From contig URAF01000010.1 in NCBI GenBank assembly GCA_900545885.1, positions 12,576 through 76,575 of the forward strand: a DNA stretch of 64,000 bases. Reading direction: 5' to 3'. Positions 16,064 to 25,613 of this stretch are shown piece after piece (positions within the stretch are counted from its first letter, which is position 1; every line of letters begins with the position of its first letter). The position numbers were made by a program, and so were the translations under genes. The notes under the pieces were generated by a model. That model did no database searches. It was not told the DNA's origin and was given only the letters and a program-made list of their open reading frames with translations. This stretch comes from an uncultured Eubacteriales bacterium (GTDB taxonomy: Bacteria > Bacillota > Clostridia > Christensenellales > CAG-917).

Positions 16064-16085
16064 ATTTCCGACAATTGTCGGAAAT
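16064..16085. promoter_or_regulatory. Perfect 22-bp palindrome, probable operator
   Basis: Arms ATTTCCGACAA and TTGTCGGAAAT abut with no loop, beginning about 4 nt after the predicted transcription start. Absence of a loop favours a binding site for a dimeric repressor over an RNA hairpin. Confidence 0.65.
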
Positions 16086-16139
16086 ACCGTGCAGGGGGTG
16101 TTTCCGAAGTGCAATAAAACCTGCTTTTCGGGAGAGTTT

Positions 16140-19100
16140 ATGAAAAAGGGGCATCTTTTTGTTCTTTTGTGCGCAATTTTTATTTGCGTAACGGTTTTCG
16201 CGTTTACAGCTTGTAACAAAACAGTGACAAATGCAGAATACGAAGAATTTGCAACCGTTATGAAAACGGTGCTGGCAAACAGTGTAGAACGAATGGATAA
16301 TTCCGCAAAATCGTCGTCCGATACGTCTGTCACATCATTTGCCAATTTCGGTTCGCGTCCGATTATCGCTGCAAAGACGGAAGGTGCAGGATTGTTCGAT
16401 GTGCTGAACCGACATCAGGGCACTGCCGTTGTGCAAGAAGAGAATTATGTAAAAGGTTTCTTTGATCTTGTAATGCAGACGGTTGTATCAATGCCGCTTG
16501 TTGCTGGTGATGCTTTGCGAACATATCCGAAAGTCGATAAGTTTTACGGCGTATCGGTGGGCAGCAAGGAAAGAGGAATGTCTGTTGTTGTCAATAAAAC
16601 TGGAACACATTATACAATTCTGGTTCGTACGGAAGCTCCCGTACTTTCCGACGAATACTTTGTAATGGAGTTGGAATACACCGGCGAAAATGATTTTTCT
16701 TTCTGCATTTATCAAATTGCGTCCGCGAGAGAAAATATGAACGCATACCAAATGTTCTATTACGGCGACAGCGATTTGCGGTTTTTGAATCTTTATCTGA
16801 CAGCCGTTAACGAAACGGGCGATGAAAGCGGCGGTATTGTGTACTACATCAACGGCACCGACTATGTTCAGGAAAATCCCGACGCGCTGGAAGAAGTGTA
16901 CGCGCTTGTCAAGGACGGATTTCAATCATCCGAACTGGACCGATTCAAAGTATTGCAAAATCCCAACCATAATATAACGGGAGAGCAATGGGACGCCTGT
17001 TATAATAAATACATAGGCAATGACGGACATTTCGATACACAGGGCGGACACCTTGATATTCGCAACGGGGTTTTGTACGGATGGGTCGGAAACTTCAACG
17101 ACTGTCCTTCCACCATAGAAATACCAGCAACCGTGAACGCATTGTATTACGAATTGCATTTTCCCGACAGAGCGAAAGAATTGGTTATACCTTCTTCCGT
17201 AAAATCCGTGAAGGTTGAAAAGGGCGTTTTGGATAGGCTGGAAGGAGCACAAGAAGAGGGCACGGATCGCACGCTTGTCGAATGTCCGTTGGAATATTTT
17301 ATTATTATCGGCTATGCGGAAGACGGTTCGGACAATTTTTTGAAAGAAATAACGCTGAAAGGCAATTCCGCACTCTTTGAAATCAAAGACCGTTGCCTTT
17401 ATTCCAAATCGGACGGAATGCTGCTGTATGTTCCCGAAAGCAACTCGCTTACCAAACTTGTTCTGAATGCAAATATTTCCGAAGGTGCACGCTATTGTTT
17501 GCGTTTGGCAAACTTGCCCGCATTGAGCGAAGTCGAGGCGACTTTGGAAAGCGTTCCGAGATGGGACGGCGGCACGGAGATTTTCAATCCGCTTGACGAG
17601 TTGTTCTTCAACTATAACGGCAACAAGAATTATTCTTTGAACAAACTGTCGGTGTACGGCTCGATTGACGTGAGTACGGCATTGTCTGTCGCAAGTGGCG
17701 TTTCATACATCAGAGAGATTGTCGTGGATGTGCAAGATATCGAAGAATACGCTTCCTGTTCCATCGAAATCGAATGTAGAGCGGACAGAGTCAAGGTTCT
17801 CGATGCGGGAACCGATTGTCAAGTTAATATTTCGTCCGCAGTGAAGAATCTGTTTTTCGATTGTGAAAGCGAAGTCGAAGTGTATGATATTTACGGCGAA
17901 TCTTCAGGGTCAGGCAGCACGATTCAGATCACTGCACGAGTGCAATCTTTGGATGTCAGTTTGGGCTTTCCCGCAAGAATAGAATTGCCGTATCCCGCTT
18001 TGTCTTGGCTGTCCTTCTCGCACAAGTTTTTGCCCAACGACATAAGGGATATTCTTGCGCAATACACTAACGATCAGCTTGCCGCAACCACTGAATTGGT
18101 GTCGCATCAGGGAATGGCAGAGACAGTTTATGTTTTTAGTGAGCCCACAGCCGACGAAGTGGCGATTGCCGAGAATTTCCAAACGATCGAACAGATTCCC
18201 GAATCTATGTCGGAATACGGCGTGAATTACATCCGTCTGTCTGGATTTAAAGGTGCGAGCGCGGTTTTGAATATTCCCGAAACAGTTTATGGACTGCCCG
18301 TGTTGGAAGTTATGTTGTTCGGGGCTGTTGCGGATGAGACCAATCTCAAAGAACTGCATTTGCCTTCGTCGTTAAAACGCTTCTCTATGGAAGGCGAGTT
18401 TGCTTTGGAAAAAATCGTTTTTGAAGGAAGCAAAAACGAGTTTTTCCGTTTGATGGGGGAAGATCGGTTTGTCTATCAGCTTTTCGATTATATGCAGAAA
18501 ATAGTTTGCAATGACGGTGAAATAATCCCCGCGCCCAACCCCGCGCAGGAAGAAATTCATGCGCATATTCCCGAACAGAACGCTTTTGTTGTTGTTCGCG
18601 TGGATTGGAGTGCGAATTCTATAGAAGTAGAATTGACGGTTGACGGAAAAACTTATACATCACATAATATCGGACAATTTTCCGAAGAAACCTACTATAT
18701 TTTAAATTTTTGTCGTCTCGAATCAACCGATGAATTCGGCGAAACACGGGAATATTACAAATATTGCGTCAACATCGCCAGATATAATACCGTTTACGCA
18801 GGCGATAAGGTTTTCTACGACATATCGGCAAGTTTGAAGATATATTCCGATCCTTTTTCGCACGAATTTTACGACTTTCAAATTATTTCGCGCTTGGAGC
18901 CGGATCAACCGTTTGTATTAGAGCACAAATGGACAGCCGAAACGGATATAGAACTTCCCGAAGGTCAGCCGCCTACATGCGAAATAGAAGGATATCGATA
19001 TGTGATATGCGAGCTTTGTCATGAACAGAAAATAGAGATTACAGCGCCTGCACTCGGACACGATTGGAGCGAATGGATTACAGTATGTGCAACATGTGAT

Positions 19101-19976
19101 GAGGCAGAACATCAATACCGTTACTGCACACGTGACGGTTGCGGAAAAGTTGAAAAAAAAGATTATATTGGTGAGCCTCTTGGACATCAATTGAGTGAGC
19201 CTTATAATGTGGATTCAACTTGTTCGGAACATGCGCACAGCGAACAGAGATGCACTCGCGAAGGCTGTGATTATGTTTACAAATTCGATTACGACAACAA
19301 CAGCGTGCTGAAAGACCACTCCTATGAATTGCGCTATCAGCGCGATCCAGAATGCGATTACAGTGGATTAAAAGAATATCAATGCACGGCATGCGGGCAT
19401 CTTCATTCCGAACCTTTCGGCGAGCCTTTGGGACATTCGTATGGCGAAGACGGATTGTGCACGCGTTGTAAAGCTGTTCATGTTTATTTCGATTTGGGAG
19501 TAAACTATAATTCCGACGGCGAGATTATTTATTACAATATATTGGGAGTCAACACGAATGCTCCGCAAACTGTGGTAATTCCGTATGATTTGCAAGGTAT
19601 ACGCATAAAAAATATAGTATTCTACGGAGAAGCAAATTTCACGAGTTTGATTTTTGCAGATGGTTGGACATCTTTGGATCAAGATAATGTTTTTTTGGAT
19701 AATGCCTATAACCTGCAATCGATAATTTTGCCTAGGAGCTTGAAAAATTTGTCCTATGAAGTATTGTTAGAATGTTCCGGTTTAAGAAACATCTATTTTG
19801 AAGGGAGCTTAGATGAATGGGAAGCGGCAGGATTTTACTATTATGCCAATTACTCTTATTATTTTTATGCCGAGGAAAATCCGTACGACAACGGAACAGC
19901 GGACGATCAATACTTCTATTGGTACTATGATACGGACGGACAAACACCTATTGTCTGGACAAAGACAGAGTTTTGA
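16140..19976 (+). CDS. Giant BspA-like surface lipoprotein with LRR_5-type and Cys-rich repeats
   Basis: 1278 aa from the ATG at 16140 (SD GGGAGAG). The N-terminus is a lipoprotein signal with lipobox FTAC (Cys25), so it is exported and anchored to the outer face of the membrane. Leucine-rich segments of the BspA/LRR_5 kind occur (LVIPSSVKSVKV, LHLPSSLKRFS, IILPRSLKNLS). Residues about 945-1108 hold Cys/His repeats of the form C..C...LGH.W followed by C.R.GC, known from gut Firmicutes surface proteins. Ligand unknown. Codon use is visibly more AT-rich than neighbours, suggesting recent acquisition or relaxed constraint. Confidence 0.9.
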   Translation: MKKGHLFVLLCAIFICVTVFAFTACNKTVTNAEYEEFATVMKTVLANSVERMDNSAKSSSDTSVTSFANFGSRPIIAAKTEGAGLFDVLNRHQGTAVVQEENYVKGFFDLVMQTVVSMPLVAGDALRTYPKVDKFYGVSVGSKERGMSVVVNKTGTHYTILVRTEAPVLSDEYFVMELEYTGENDFSFCIYQIASARENMNAYQMFYYGDSDLRFLNLYLTAVNETGDESGGIVYYINGTDYVQENPDALEEVYALVKDGFQSSELDRFKVLQNPNHNITGEQWDACYNKYIGNDGHFDTQGGHLDIRNGVLYGWVGNFNDCPSTIEIPATVNALYYELHFPDRAKELVIPSSVKSVKVEKGVLDRLEGAQEEGTDRTLVECPLEYFIIIGYAEDGSDNFLKEITLKGNSALFEIKDRCLYSKSDGMLLYVPESNSLTKLVLNANISEGARYCLRLANLPALSEVEATLESVPRWDGGTEIFNPLDELFFNYNGNKNYSLNKLSVYGSIDVSTALSVASGVSYIREIVVDVQDIEEYASCSIEIECRADRVKVLDAGTDCQVNISSAVKNLFFDCESEVEVYDIYGESSGSGSTIQITARVQSLDVSLGFPARIELPYPALSWLSFSHKFLPNDIRDILAQYTNDQLAATTELVSHQGMAETVYVFSEPTADEVAIAENFQTIEQIPESMSEYGVNYIRLSGFKGASAVLNIPETVYGLPVLEVMLFGAVADETNLKELHLPSSLKRFSMEGEFALEKIVFEGSKNEFFRLMGEDRFVYQLFDYMQKIVCNDGEIIPAPNPAQEEIHAHIPEQNAFVVVRVDWSANSIEVELTVDGKTYTSHNIGQFSEETYYILNFCRLESTDEFGETREYYKYCVNIARYNTVYAGDKVFYDISASLKIYSDPFSHEFYDFQIISRLEPDQPFVLEHKWTAETDIELPEGQPPTCEIEGYRYVICELCHEQKIEITAPALGHDWSEWITVCATCDEAEHQYRYCTRDGCGKVEKKDYIGEPLGHQLSEPYNVDSTCSEHAHSEQRCTREGCDYVYKFDYDNNSVLKDHSYELRYQRDPECDYSGLKEYQCTACGHLHSEPFGEPLGHSYGEDGLCTRCKAVHVYFDLGVNYNSDGEIIYYNILGVNTNAPQTVVIPYDLQGIRIKNIVFYGEANFTSLIFADGWTSLDQDNVFLDNAYNLQSIILPRSLKNLSYEVLLECSGLRNIYFEGSLDEWEAAGFYYYANYSYYFYAEENPYDNGTADDQYFYWYYDTDGQTPIVWTKTEF

Positions 19977-20051
19977 AAGCAAACGGACGCTTTTTCGGTT
20001 TTGTTGAGTGAGTTTTGAAAATAACGAAACAAATCGGCATTCTAAAAAAAT

Positions 20052-20082
20052 AAATCCACCGAATTTTCGGTGGATTTTATTT
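20052..20082 (+). terminator. Terminator of the giant lipoprotein gene
   Basis: AAATCCACCGAA and TTCGGTGGATTT are complementary around TT, followed by TATTTTGTTTT. Confidence 0.75.
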
Positions 20083-20141
20083 TGTTTTGCGGTCATTTTA
20101 ATTTTGTTTCGATTAGTGCTTTTCTTGCGATATACGTCGTT

Positions 20142-20171
20142 TTCACATTGCAAGGAGTTTGCAAATATAAT
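20142..20171 (+). promoter_or_regulatory. Probable promoter of murF-ddl
   Basis: TTCACA (20142-20147), 18-nt spacer, TATAAT (20166-20171). The leader contains a GGGACGC/GCGTCCC hairpin (20185-20215) shortly before the Shine-Dalgarno. Confidence 0.55.
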
Positions 20172-20230
20172 GTGACGTCGCACGGGGACGCGTGTATCAG
20201 CTTTCCCTGCGTCCCTGAACGGGGGTGAAT

Positions 20231-21823
20231 ATGGTAATTGCTCGCGGAGATTGGTTTTTCATTACGTTGTCGCTGTTGGTCGGTCTGTTTATGGTAAGAC
20301 CTTATCTTTACGCCGCTCAGCAGGACAACTATCGCGTAAAAGAGATTTTCAAAAGCAAAAGGGTCAGGACGGCGTACGTCACCGATCTTGTTTGCGTTCT
20401 GGTTTTCGGCGGATTGTGGGCGGCGTTTTACTTCGTGAAGTCGCGTATATTCTGGGGATTTCTCACGGGACTGTTTTTCTTCATCGCCGAATTGGCTTTG
20501 TATTTCGTCGAGGAGATGCCCGCAAAGAAAAAGCCCTTCAGATACACAAAACGCGCTGTCAGAGCGATTATTGCGGTTGCCGTGGTCAGTACCTGCGCGG
20601 TAGGAGTTGCGCTTGCCGCCGTAAACGAATACGTCGAGGACAGCTATATGAGATACCTCGTGTTTTTCGGGTTGCCCGTGGTGTTTCCGATTATATTCTG
20701 CCTCGTTCTCGGAACGGTCAACGTGTTCGAGCGGCTCAACAACCGACGCTACGAAAAACGCACCCGCAACGCGCTTGCCGCACGTCCCGACCTCATCAAA
20801 ATCGCGGTTACGGGGAGTTTCGGCAAAACCTCGGTGAAAAATATGCTTTACGCTATGCTTTCCACAAAATACAACGTGCTTGTGACGCCCGAAAGTTACA
20901 ATACGCCTATGGGGATTTCCAAAACGGTCAGAAACCTGGACGCTACGCACGAGGTTTTCATTGCCGAAATGGGGGCGCGCAGGAAAGGCGATATAAAGCG
21001 GCTTATGAAAATCGTACGTCCGGAATTCGCAGTTCTTACAGGTATCAACGACCAGCATCTAGAAACATTCGGGAGCAGGGAAGCGATTGTCAAAGAAAAG
21101 CTGCGCGTTCTCGACGTTTACGGCAATGAGGGGTTGTGCGTCGTTTCCGATACGCTTGCCGACATTCCGCGCGTCCGCGACGACTTGCGTACCAACATAC
21201 TTCTTGCGGGAGAAAACGAAAGTTCCCCCGTGCGCTGTTCGGATATAGCCGTATGCGAGGACGGCAGCGTGTTTACGCTGGCTTTGCAGGGAATGCAGAC
21301 GGAGTGCGCGACACGGCTTCTCGGGTCGCACAACATTCTCAATATCACTATGGCGGCGGCTATGGCGTATTCGCTCGGGGTATCCGTCGAAAAAATCCGC
21401 GACGTGGTCTATTCGCTCGAACCCACGCCCCACCGACTGCAACTAATAGAAGGAAACGGCATAAAGATAATTGACGACAGTTTCAATTCAAATCCGCAGG
21501 GGGCACGCGCCGCATTGGACGTACTTGCGCTGTTTGCGGGGCGCAAGGTGGTCGTAACTCCGGGTATGGTCGAACTCGGCGAACTCGAAAACGAGGAGAA
21601 CTATAAGTTGGGTACGGCTCTTGCCGAAGTCGCCGACGTGGTTATGCTTGTGGGTAAAAAGAGGACGCGGCCCATAAAACGCGGATTGCAGGAAGGCGGA
21701 TTTTCGGGAAGGTTGGAGGTCTACGACACGTTGTCCGACGCGGAAGAGGCGTTCAAAGGCGTTCTGCATATCGGCGACGTGCTGTTGCTGCTCAACGATT
21801 TGCCCGACTGTTACGACGAATAG
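20231..21823 (+). CDS. murF: MurF-type Mur ligase with N-terminal membrane domain
   Basis: 530 aa, start at 20231 after GGGGGTGA. Residues 1-165 hold about five membrane helices. The rest is a Mur ligase: P-loop VTGSFGKTSVKN, VFIAEMGARRKGDI, then LLGSHNILNITMAAAMAYSLG and DDSFNSNPQGARAALDVL. It adds D-Ala-D-Ala to UDP-MurNAc-tripeptide. Ordinary MurF is soluble and about 450 aa; the membrane-fused form is seen in some Clostridia. The downstream ddl supplies its substrate. Confidence 0.92.
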   Translation: MVIARGDWFFITLSLLVGLFMVRPYLYAAQQDNYRVKEIFKSKRVRTAYVTDLVCVLVFGGLWAAFYFVKSRIFWGFLTGLFFFIAELALYFVEEMPAKKKPFRYTKRAVRAIIAVAVVSTCAVGVALAAVNEYVEDSYMRYLVFFGLPVVFPIIFCLVLGTVNVFERLNNRRYEKRTRNALAARPDLIKIAVTGSFGKTSVKNMLYAMLSTKYNVLVTPESYNTPMGISKTVRNLDATHEVFIAEMGARRKGDIKRLMKIVRPEFAVLTGINDQHLETFGSREAIVKEKLRVLDVYGNEGLCVVSDTLADIPRVRDDLRTNILLAGENESSPVRCSDIAVCEDGSVFTLALQGMQTECATRLLGSHNILNITMAAAMAYSLGVSVEKIRDVVYSLEPTPHRLQLIEGNGIKIIDDSFNSNPQGARAALDVLALFAGRKVVVTPGMVELGELENEENYKLGTALAEVADVVMLVGKKRTRPIKRGLQEGGFSGRLEVYDTLSDAEEAFKGVLHIGDVLLLLNDLPDCYDE

Positions 21824-21831
21824 GAGGTATT

Positions 21832-22974
21832 ATGAAGGTTAGAGTTGCGTTGTTGTTCGGAGGGCGGTCGCCCGAAAGTGACATTTCCGTGATTACCGCC
21901 ATGCAAGTGGTGGCTCAGCTTGCCGAATCCGATTATACCGTCGAACCCGTGTATATGTACGAGGGCGGTTTTTATATGTACGGAGTGGACAGACTGGAAG
22001 CGTTCACGCCTTTTGTCGCGGAAAAACACGTGAACACTTTTCTGTTGGGCGGGGCGTTCTATTCGCTGAAAAAGAACAAAATCAAACGCGAATTCAAACC
22101 CGACGTCGCGCTCATATGCTGTCACGGCGGAGAGGGTGAGAACGGGGTATTGCAAGGACTTCTGGAATTCAACGGAATACCGTACTGTTCGTCGGGGGTG
22201 CTCGGGTCTGCCGTGGGTATGGACAAGGCGGTGTCGAAAAGCATATTCGAAAATATGCTGATGAACGTAATTCAGCATACGGTCGTACTCCGCAGGGAGT
22301 TCGAGTCCGACGCGGAAAGAACGCTTGCGCAGATTGAAAGCGTGCTCGACTATCCGATGATTGTAAAACCCGCGTCGCAAGGCAGCAGTATAGGCATCAA
22401 AGTCGCGGACGACAGAGAAGGGCTGATATTCGCGCTGCAAACGGCTTGCGAATTCGACGACAAAATTCTCGTGGAAGAAAAGCTGGTGGATTTTGCCGAG
22501 GTCAACTGCGCGGCTTTCGCGCGCGGGCGCGAAATCGTGGTGTCCGAAACGGAAAGACCGCTCGGTGCGGGCGATATACTGACGTTTGAGGACAAGTATC
22601 TCGAAAACGGAAAGATGAGCGGCGGCGGTCATATTCTTCCCGCTGACATAGGGCATCTGAACGCCATAGTGCGTGCAAACACCGAACGCGTCTATCGCGA
22701 ACTGGAATTGCAGGGTATAGTGCGCGTGGATTTCCTTGTGGACAAGAGCCGCAACAAGGTTTACATCAACGAAATCAACACCGTTCCGGGGTCGCTCGCG
22801 TTTTATCTTTTTGAGCCGCTCGGGATAAGTTTTGCCGAACTTCTGGACGCGCAGATATGCAACGCGCTTCTGCGTGCCGCCGAAAGCGGAAGAAAAAAGG
22901 TGTTCAAGTCGAGAGTGCTGGAATGTTACGGGAAGGGGGTAAAAAACGCAAAATACGGCAAACTTCACGGTTGA
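21832..22974 (+). CDS. ddl: D-alanine--D-alanine ligase
   Basis: 380 aa, SD TAGGAGG. ATP-grasp enzyme: N-terminal VALLFGGRSPESDISVITA, substrate-gating HGGEGENGVLQG, ATP-binding PMIVKPASQGSSIGIKV, and metal/phosphate motif INEINTVPGSLAFYLF. Only 8 bp separate it from murF, so D-Ala-D-Ala synthesis and its ligation are co-expressed. A 25-residue basic C-terminal extension is present. Confidence 0.96.
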   Translation: MKVRVALLFGGRSPESDISVITAMQVVAQLAESDYTVEPVYMYEGGFYMYGVDRLEAFTPFVAEKHVNTFLLGGAFYSLKKNKIKREFKPDVALICCHGGEGENGVLQGLLEFNGIPYCSSGVLGSAVGMDKAVSKSIFENMLMNVIQHTVVLRREFESDAERTLAQIESVLDYPMIVKPASQGSSIGIKVADDREGLIFALQTACEFDDKILVEEKLVDFAEVNCAAFARGREIVVSETERPLGAGDILTFEDKYLENGKMSGGGHILPADIGHLNAIVRANTERVYRELELQGIVRVDFLVDKSRNKVYINEINTVPGSLAFYLFEPLGISFAELLDAQICNALLRAAESGRKKVFKSRVLECYGKGVKNAKYGKLHG

Positions 22975-23002
22975 TTTCGGGAAATTTGCCGACATTATAC
23001 GG

Positions 23003-23028
23003 TGCGCGCAAGTGTTTGCGCGCATTTT
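23003..23028 (+). terminator. Terminator after ddl
   Basis: TGCGCGCAA and TTGCGCGCA enclose GTG, followed by TTTTTGTTTT. Confidence 0.8.
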
Positions 23029-23042
23029 TGTTTTCCGCTTTG

Positions 23043-23071
23043 TTGCCAACAAGCGCGGAATGTGATATTCT
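23043..23071 (+). promoter_or_regulatory. Promoter of icd
   Basis: TTGCCA (23043-23048), 17-nt spacer, TATTCT (23066-23071). Confidence 0.65.
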
Positions 23072-23104
23072 TTTTCTATTGTGAGTTCTAATGTGAGGTG
23101 AACT

Positions 23105-24292
23105 ATGGACAAAATCAAAATGACAACCCCTCTCGTCGAAATAGACGGCGACGAAATGACAAGAGTTCTTTGGCAGTGGGTGAAAGAAATTCTCATTCTG
23201 CCTTACGTTGACCTGAAAACGGAATATTACGACCTTTCTCTCGAAAACCGCGACGCGACCGACGACAAAGTTACCGTCGAAGCCGCAGAAGCCTGCCTCA
23301 AATACGGCGTGGGCGTCAAATGCGCGACCATAACCCCCAACGCACAGAGAGTTGAGGAATTCGGACTCAAAAAGATGTGGGCAAGCCCCAACGCCACAAT
23401 CAGAGCCAAGATGGACGGAACGGTTTTCCGCGCTCCCGTCATTGTGAAAGGCATTACGCCCCTTGTTCCCGCGTGGACAAGCCCCATAATCATAGCCCGT
23501 CACGCATACGGTGACGTGTACAAGGGTGTGGAACTCTCCGTCAAAGGCGGAAAAGCCGAACTTACTTGCGGCGACCAAAGCAAAACCGTGTTCGATTTCG
23601 GCGACAAGAGCGGCATTTTGCAGGCGATACATAACACCGAAGCAAGCATAAGAAGTTTTGCAAAGAGCTGTTTCAATTACGCACTCGACACCAAAACCGA
23701 CCTGTGGTTCTCGACAAAGGACACCATTTCCAAAATCTACGACCACACGTTCAAGGACATATTCCAGGAAATCTACGACAACGAATACAAAGAGAAGTTC
23801 GAAGCCGCGGGTATAGAGTATTTCTACACGCTTATCGACGACGCGGTGGCGCGCGTAATGCGCAGTAAAGGCGGCTTTATCTGGGCGCTCAAAAACTACG
23901 ACGGCGACGTTATGAGCGATATGGTCGCAACGGCGTTCGGTTCGCTTGCAATGATGACTTCCGTACTCGTATCTCCTACGGGCGCATACGAATTCGAAGC
24001 CGCACACGGCACCGTAACCCGTCACTTCCGCAAATATCAGCAGGGCGAAGAAACGTCAACCAACTCCGTGGCAACGCTGTTTGCATGGACGGGCGCACTG
24101 CGTAAACGCGGCGAACTCGACGGCAACTTTGCGCTTGCCGCATTTGCCGACAAACTGGAAAAAGCGACAATCGCAACCATCGAAGGCGGCGAAATGACGA
24201 AAGACCTTGCGGGTATGTTCAATCTCGAAGGCGTAACGGTCAAAGCGCTCAACAGCAAGGATTTCCTCAAAGCAATCGCAAAAAGACTGTAA
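23105..24292 (+). CDS. icd: NADP-dependent isocitrate dehydrogenase (eukaryote-like subfamily)
   Basis: 395 aa, SD GAGGTGA. Oxidative decarboxylation of isocitrate to 2-oxoglutarate with NADP. MTTPLVEIDGDEMTRVLW, WASPNATIRAKMDGTVFRAPV and EAAHGTVTRHFRKYQQGEETSTNS mark the homodimeric subfamily shared with mitochondria and some anaerobes, not the E. coli type. It is a single-gene unit between a promoter and a strong terminator. No other TCA gene is nearby, so it probably serves glutamate synthesis. Confidence 0.96.
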   Translation: MDKIKMTTPLVEIDGDEMTRVLWQWVKEILILPYVDLKTEYYDLSLENRDATDDKVTVEAAEACLKYGVGVKCATITPNAQRVEEFGLKKMWASPNATIRAKMDGTVFRAPVIVKGITPLVPAWTSPIIIARHAYGDVYKGVELSVKGGKAELTCGDQSKTVFDFGDKSGILQAIHNTEASIRSFAKSCFNYALDTKTDLWFSTKDTISKIYDHTFKDIFQEIYDNEYKEKFEAAGIEYFYTLIDDAVARVMRSKGGFIWALKNYDGDVMSDMVATAFGSLAMMTSVLVSPTGAYEFEAAHGTVTRHFRKYQQGEETSTNSVATLFAWTGALRKRGELDGNFALAAFADKLEKATIATIEGGEMTKDLAGMFNLEGVTVKALNSKDFLKAIAKRL

Positions 24293-24347
24293 CCGAAAAA
24301 GCGCAAAGAGTTGATTTCAACACAACCTACGTAAACACAAAACAACA

Positions 24348-24376
24348 AAAACGGCTCGCAATCGCGAGCCGTTTTC
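24348..24376. terminator. Bidirectional terminator between icd and the convergent membrane-protein gene
   Basis: AAAACGGCTCGC and GCGAGCCGTTTT with a 4-nt loop; U-rich tails in both directions. Confidence 0.85.
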
Positions 24377-24541
24377 TTATGCAGTTTTTCTTTTCCACGC
24401 ATTCAAAAGTTTTGATTGCCGTTGCGAATGAACTTTGCCGTTTGTTTTCAAGTCCGTTTGTCTTGCAACTTGAAGGGTGCAGGTGTGTGCGGTTGAGCTA
24501 TGTTGCCCGTTCCGTTGTCGACGGAATGTGACGCCGCGGCG

Positions 24542-25372
24542 TTATTTTGCGTAAATGATTTTGTCCGCTTCGATGACCACGTTGTCTTTGTAAGCAAGAG
24601 GTACGGTGATTATAATCTGTTTCTCCGCACGGGTGGGCGTAAACATAAACGCAAGCATTTTGTCAAGCGGACGGGTGAGAGGGGGTGCGGTTTTCAGAGA
24701 AACGCGAACCTGTCCGTTGCTTGTTGAGAAAAGATAGTTGTTTTCGTAAAGGAAGTACGCGGTTATTTCCACGCGTTCGGTGTTGTTTGCTTCGTATCTC
24801 ACGACGACGGGGCGGTCTTCGGCAAACACTTTGATTGTCAGTATGTTGTTGCTGTCGGACAAATCGGATATTGAGAACTCCGACGTGCGTTCGGAAGTGT
24901 CGGGAAGATATCCAAGCGACTGGGCGTAAGGGGTTTTGTCCTTAATCCAGTTGTCTTTGTCAAGACAGCCGAGAGAGGACGCGACTATTACGAATATGAC
25001 CGCAAGCGCGAGAACGCCGTAAGCAACGTTCTGAACGGTGAGAAATTTCTTTTTTTCGACGTGGCTTTTGCCTTCCGTTTCGACTTTCTTTTCTTTGACG
25101 AATTTAGGGTTGGGGTAGCGGTCGAAATAGATTTTGAAAAGGTAGTTGTAAAAACCTATGCACGCAAACACGCAGAACCCCGCGCCGAGGAAAGAAAGCC
25201 CCAGCAACAGGAAGAATATCATTACGGAATTCCACGCCAGCATTATGGCGATTGCGTAGCAGAAAGACAGTCCCCAGAGCGCGAAAAGCGCAAGCGCGAG
25301 CAGGGCAAGTCCCGCAAGCGGCAGGGCGCAAAGTATCTGTTTGGAAGTAGTAGCTGCTTTTTCTTTGTCCAT
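24542..25372 (-). CDS. Hypothetical membrane protein with extracytoplasmic beta-rich domain
   Basis: 276 aa from the ATG at 25372 (SD AGGTGA). Hydrophobic helices cover about 15-80, a charged cytosolic loop follows (KEKKVETEGKSHVEKKK), then a helix at about 115-135 and a C-terminal domain of alternating beta-type sequence (VFAEDRPVVVRYEANNTERVEITAYFLYENN). This resembles membrane proteins with a DUF4097-like adhesin-type tail, but I cannot assign a family. It has its own promoter and shares a terminator with icd. Confidence 0.75.
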   Translation of the reverse strand: MDKEKAATTSKQILCALPLAGLALLALALFALWGLSFCYAIAIMLAWNSVMIFFLLLGLSFLGAGFCVFACIGFYNYLFKIYFDRYPNPKFVKEKKVETEGKSHVEKKKFLTVQNVAYGVLALAVIFVIVASSLGCLDKDNWIKDKTPYAQSLGYLPDTSERTSEFSISDLSDSNNILTIKVFAEDRPVVVRYEANNTERVEITAYFLYENNYLFSTSNGQVRVSLKTAPPLTRPLDKMLAFMFTPTRAEKQIIITVPLAYKDNVVIEADKIIYAK

Positions 25373-25448
25373 ATTCACCTGATTGAAATTGTGCGGCGTT
25401 TTCGGTCGGTAAAATCACACCGCGGGTTATATTGCGTTTTTCCGATAC

Positions 25449-25477
25449 ATTATAAATTTTTGCGCCGTATAAGTCAA
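25449..25477 (-). promoter_or_regulatory. Sigma-A promoter of the membrane-protein gene
   Basis: On the minus strand TTGACT (25477-25472), 17-nt spacer, TATAAT (25454-25449), about 75 bp upstream of the ATG. Confidence 0.75.
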
Positions 25478-25613
25478 GCGCGATCGTTCTATGTGTTCGC
25501 CGTTAAGCATAGCTTATATATGCGGACGGGGAATACGGAATGACGATTTCCGTCTTATTTCAACAAGAACCCCGAAAATTCGACCGCATAAAAGACTTAC
25601 TATGAGGTGAACC

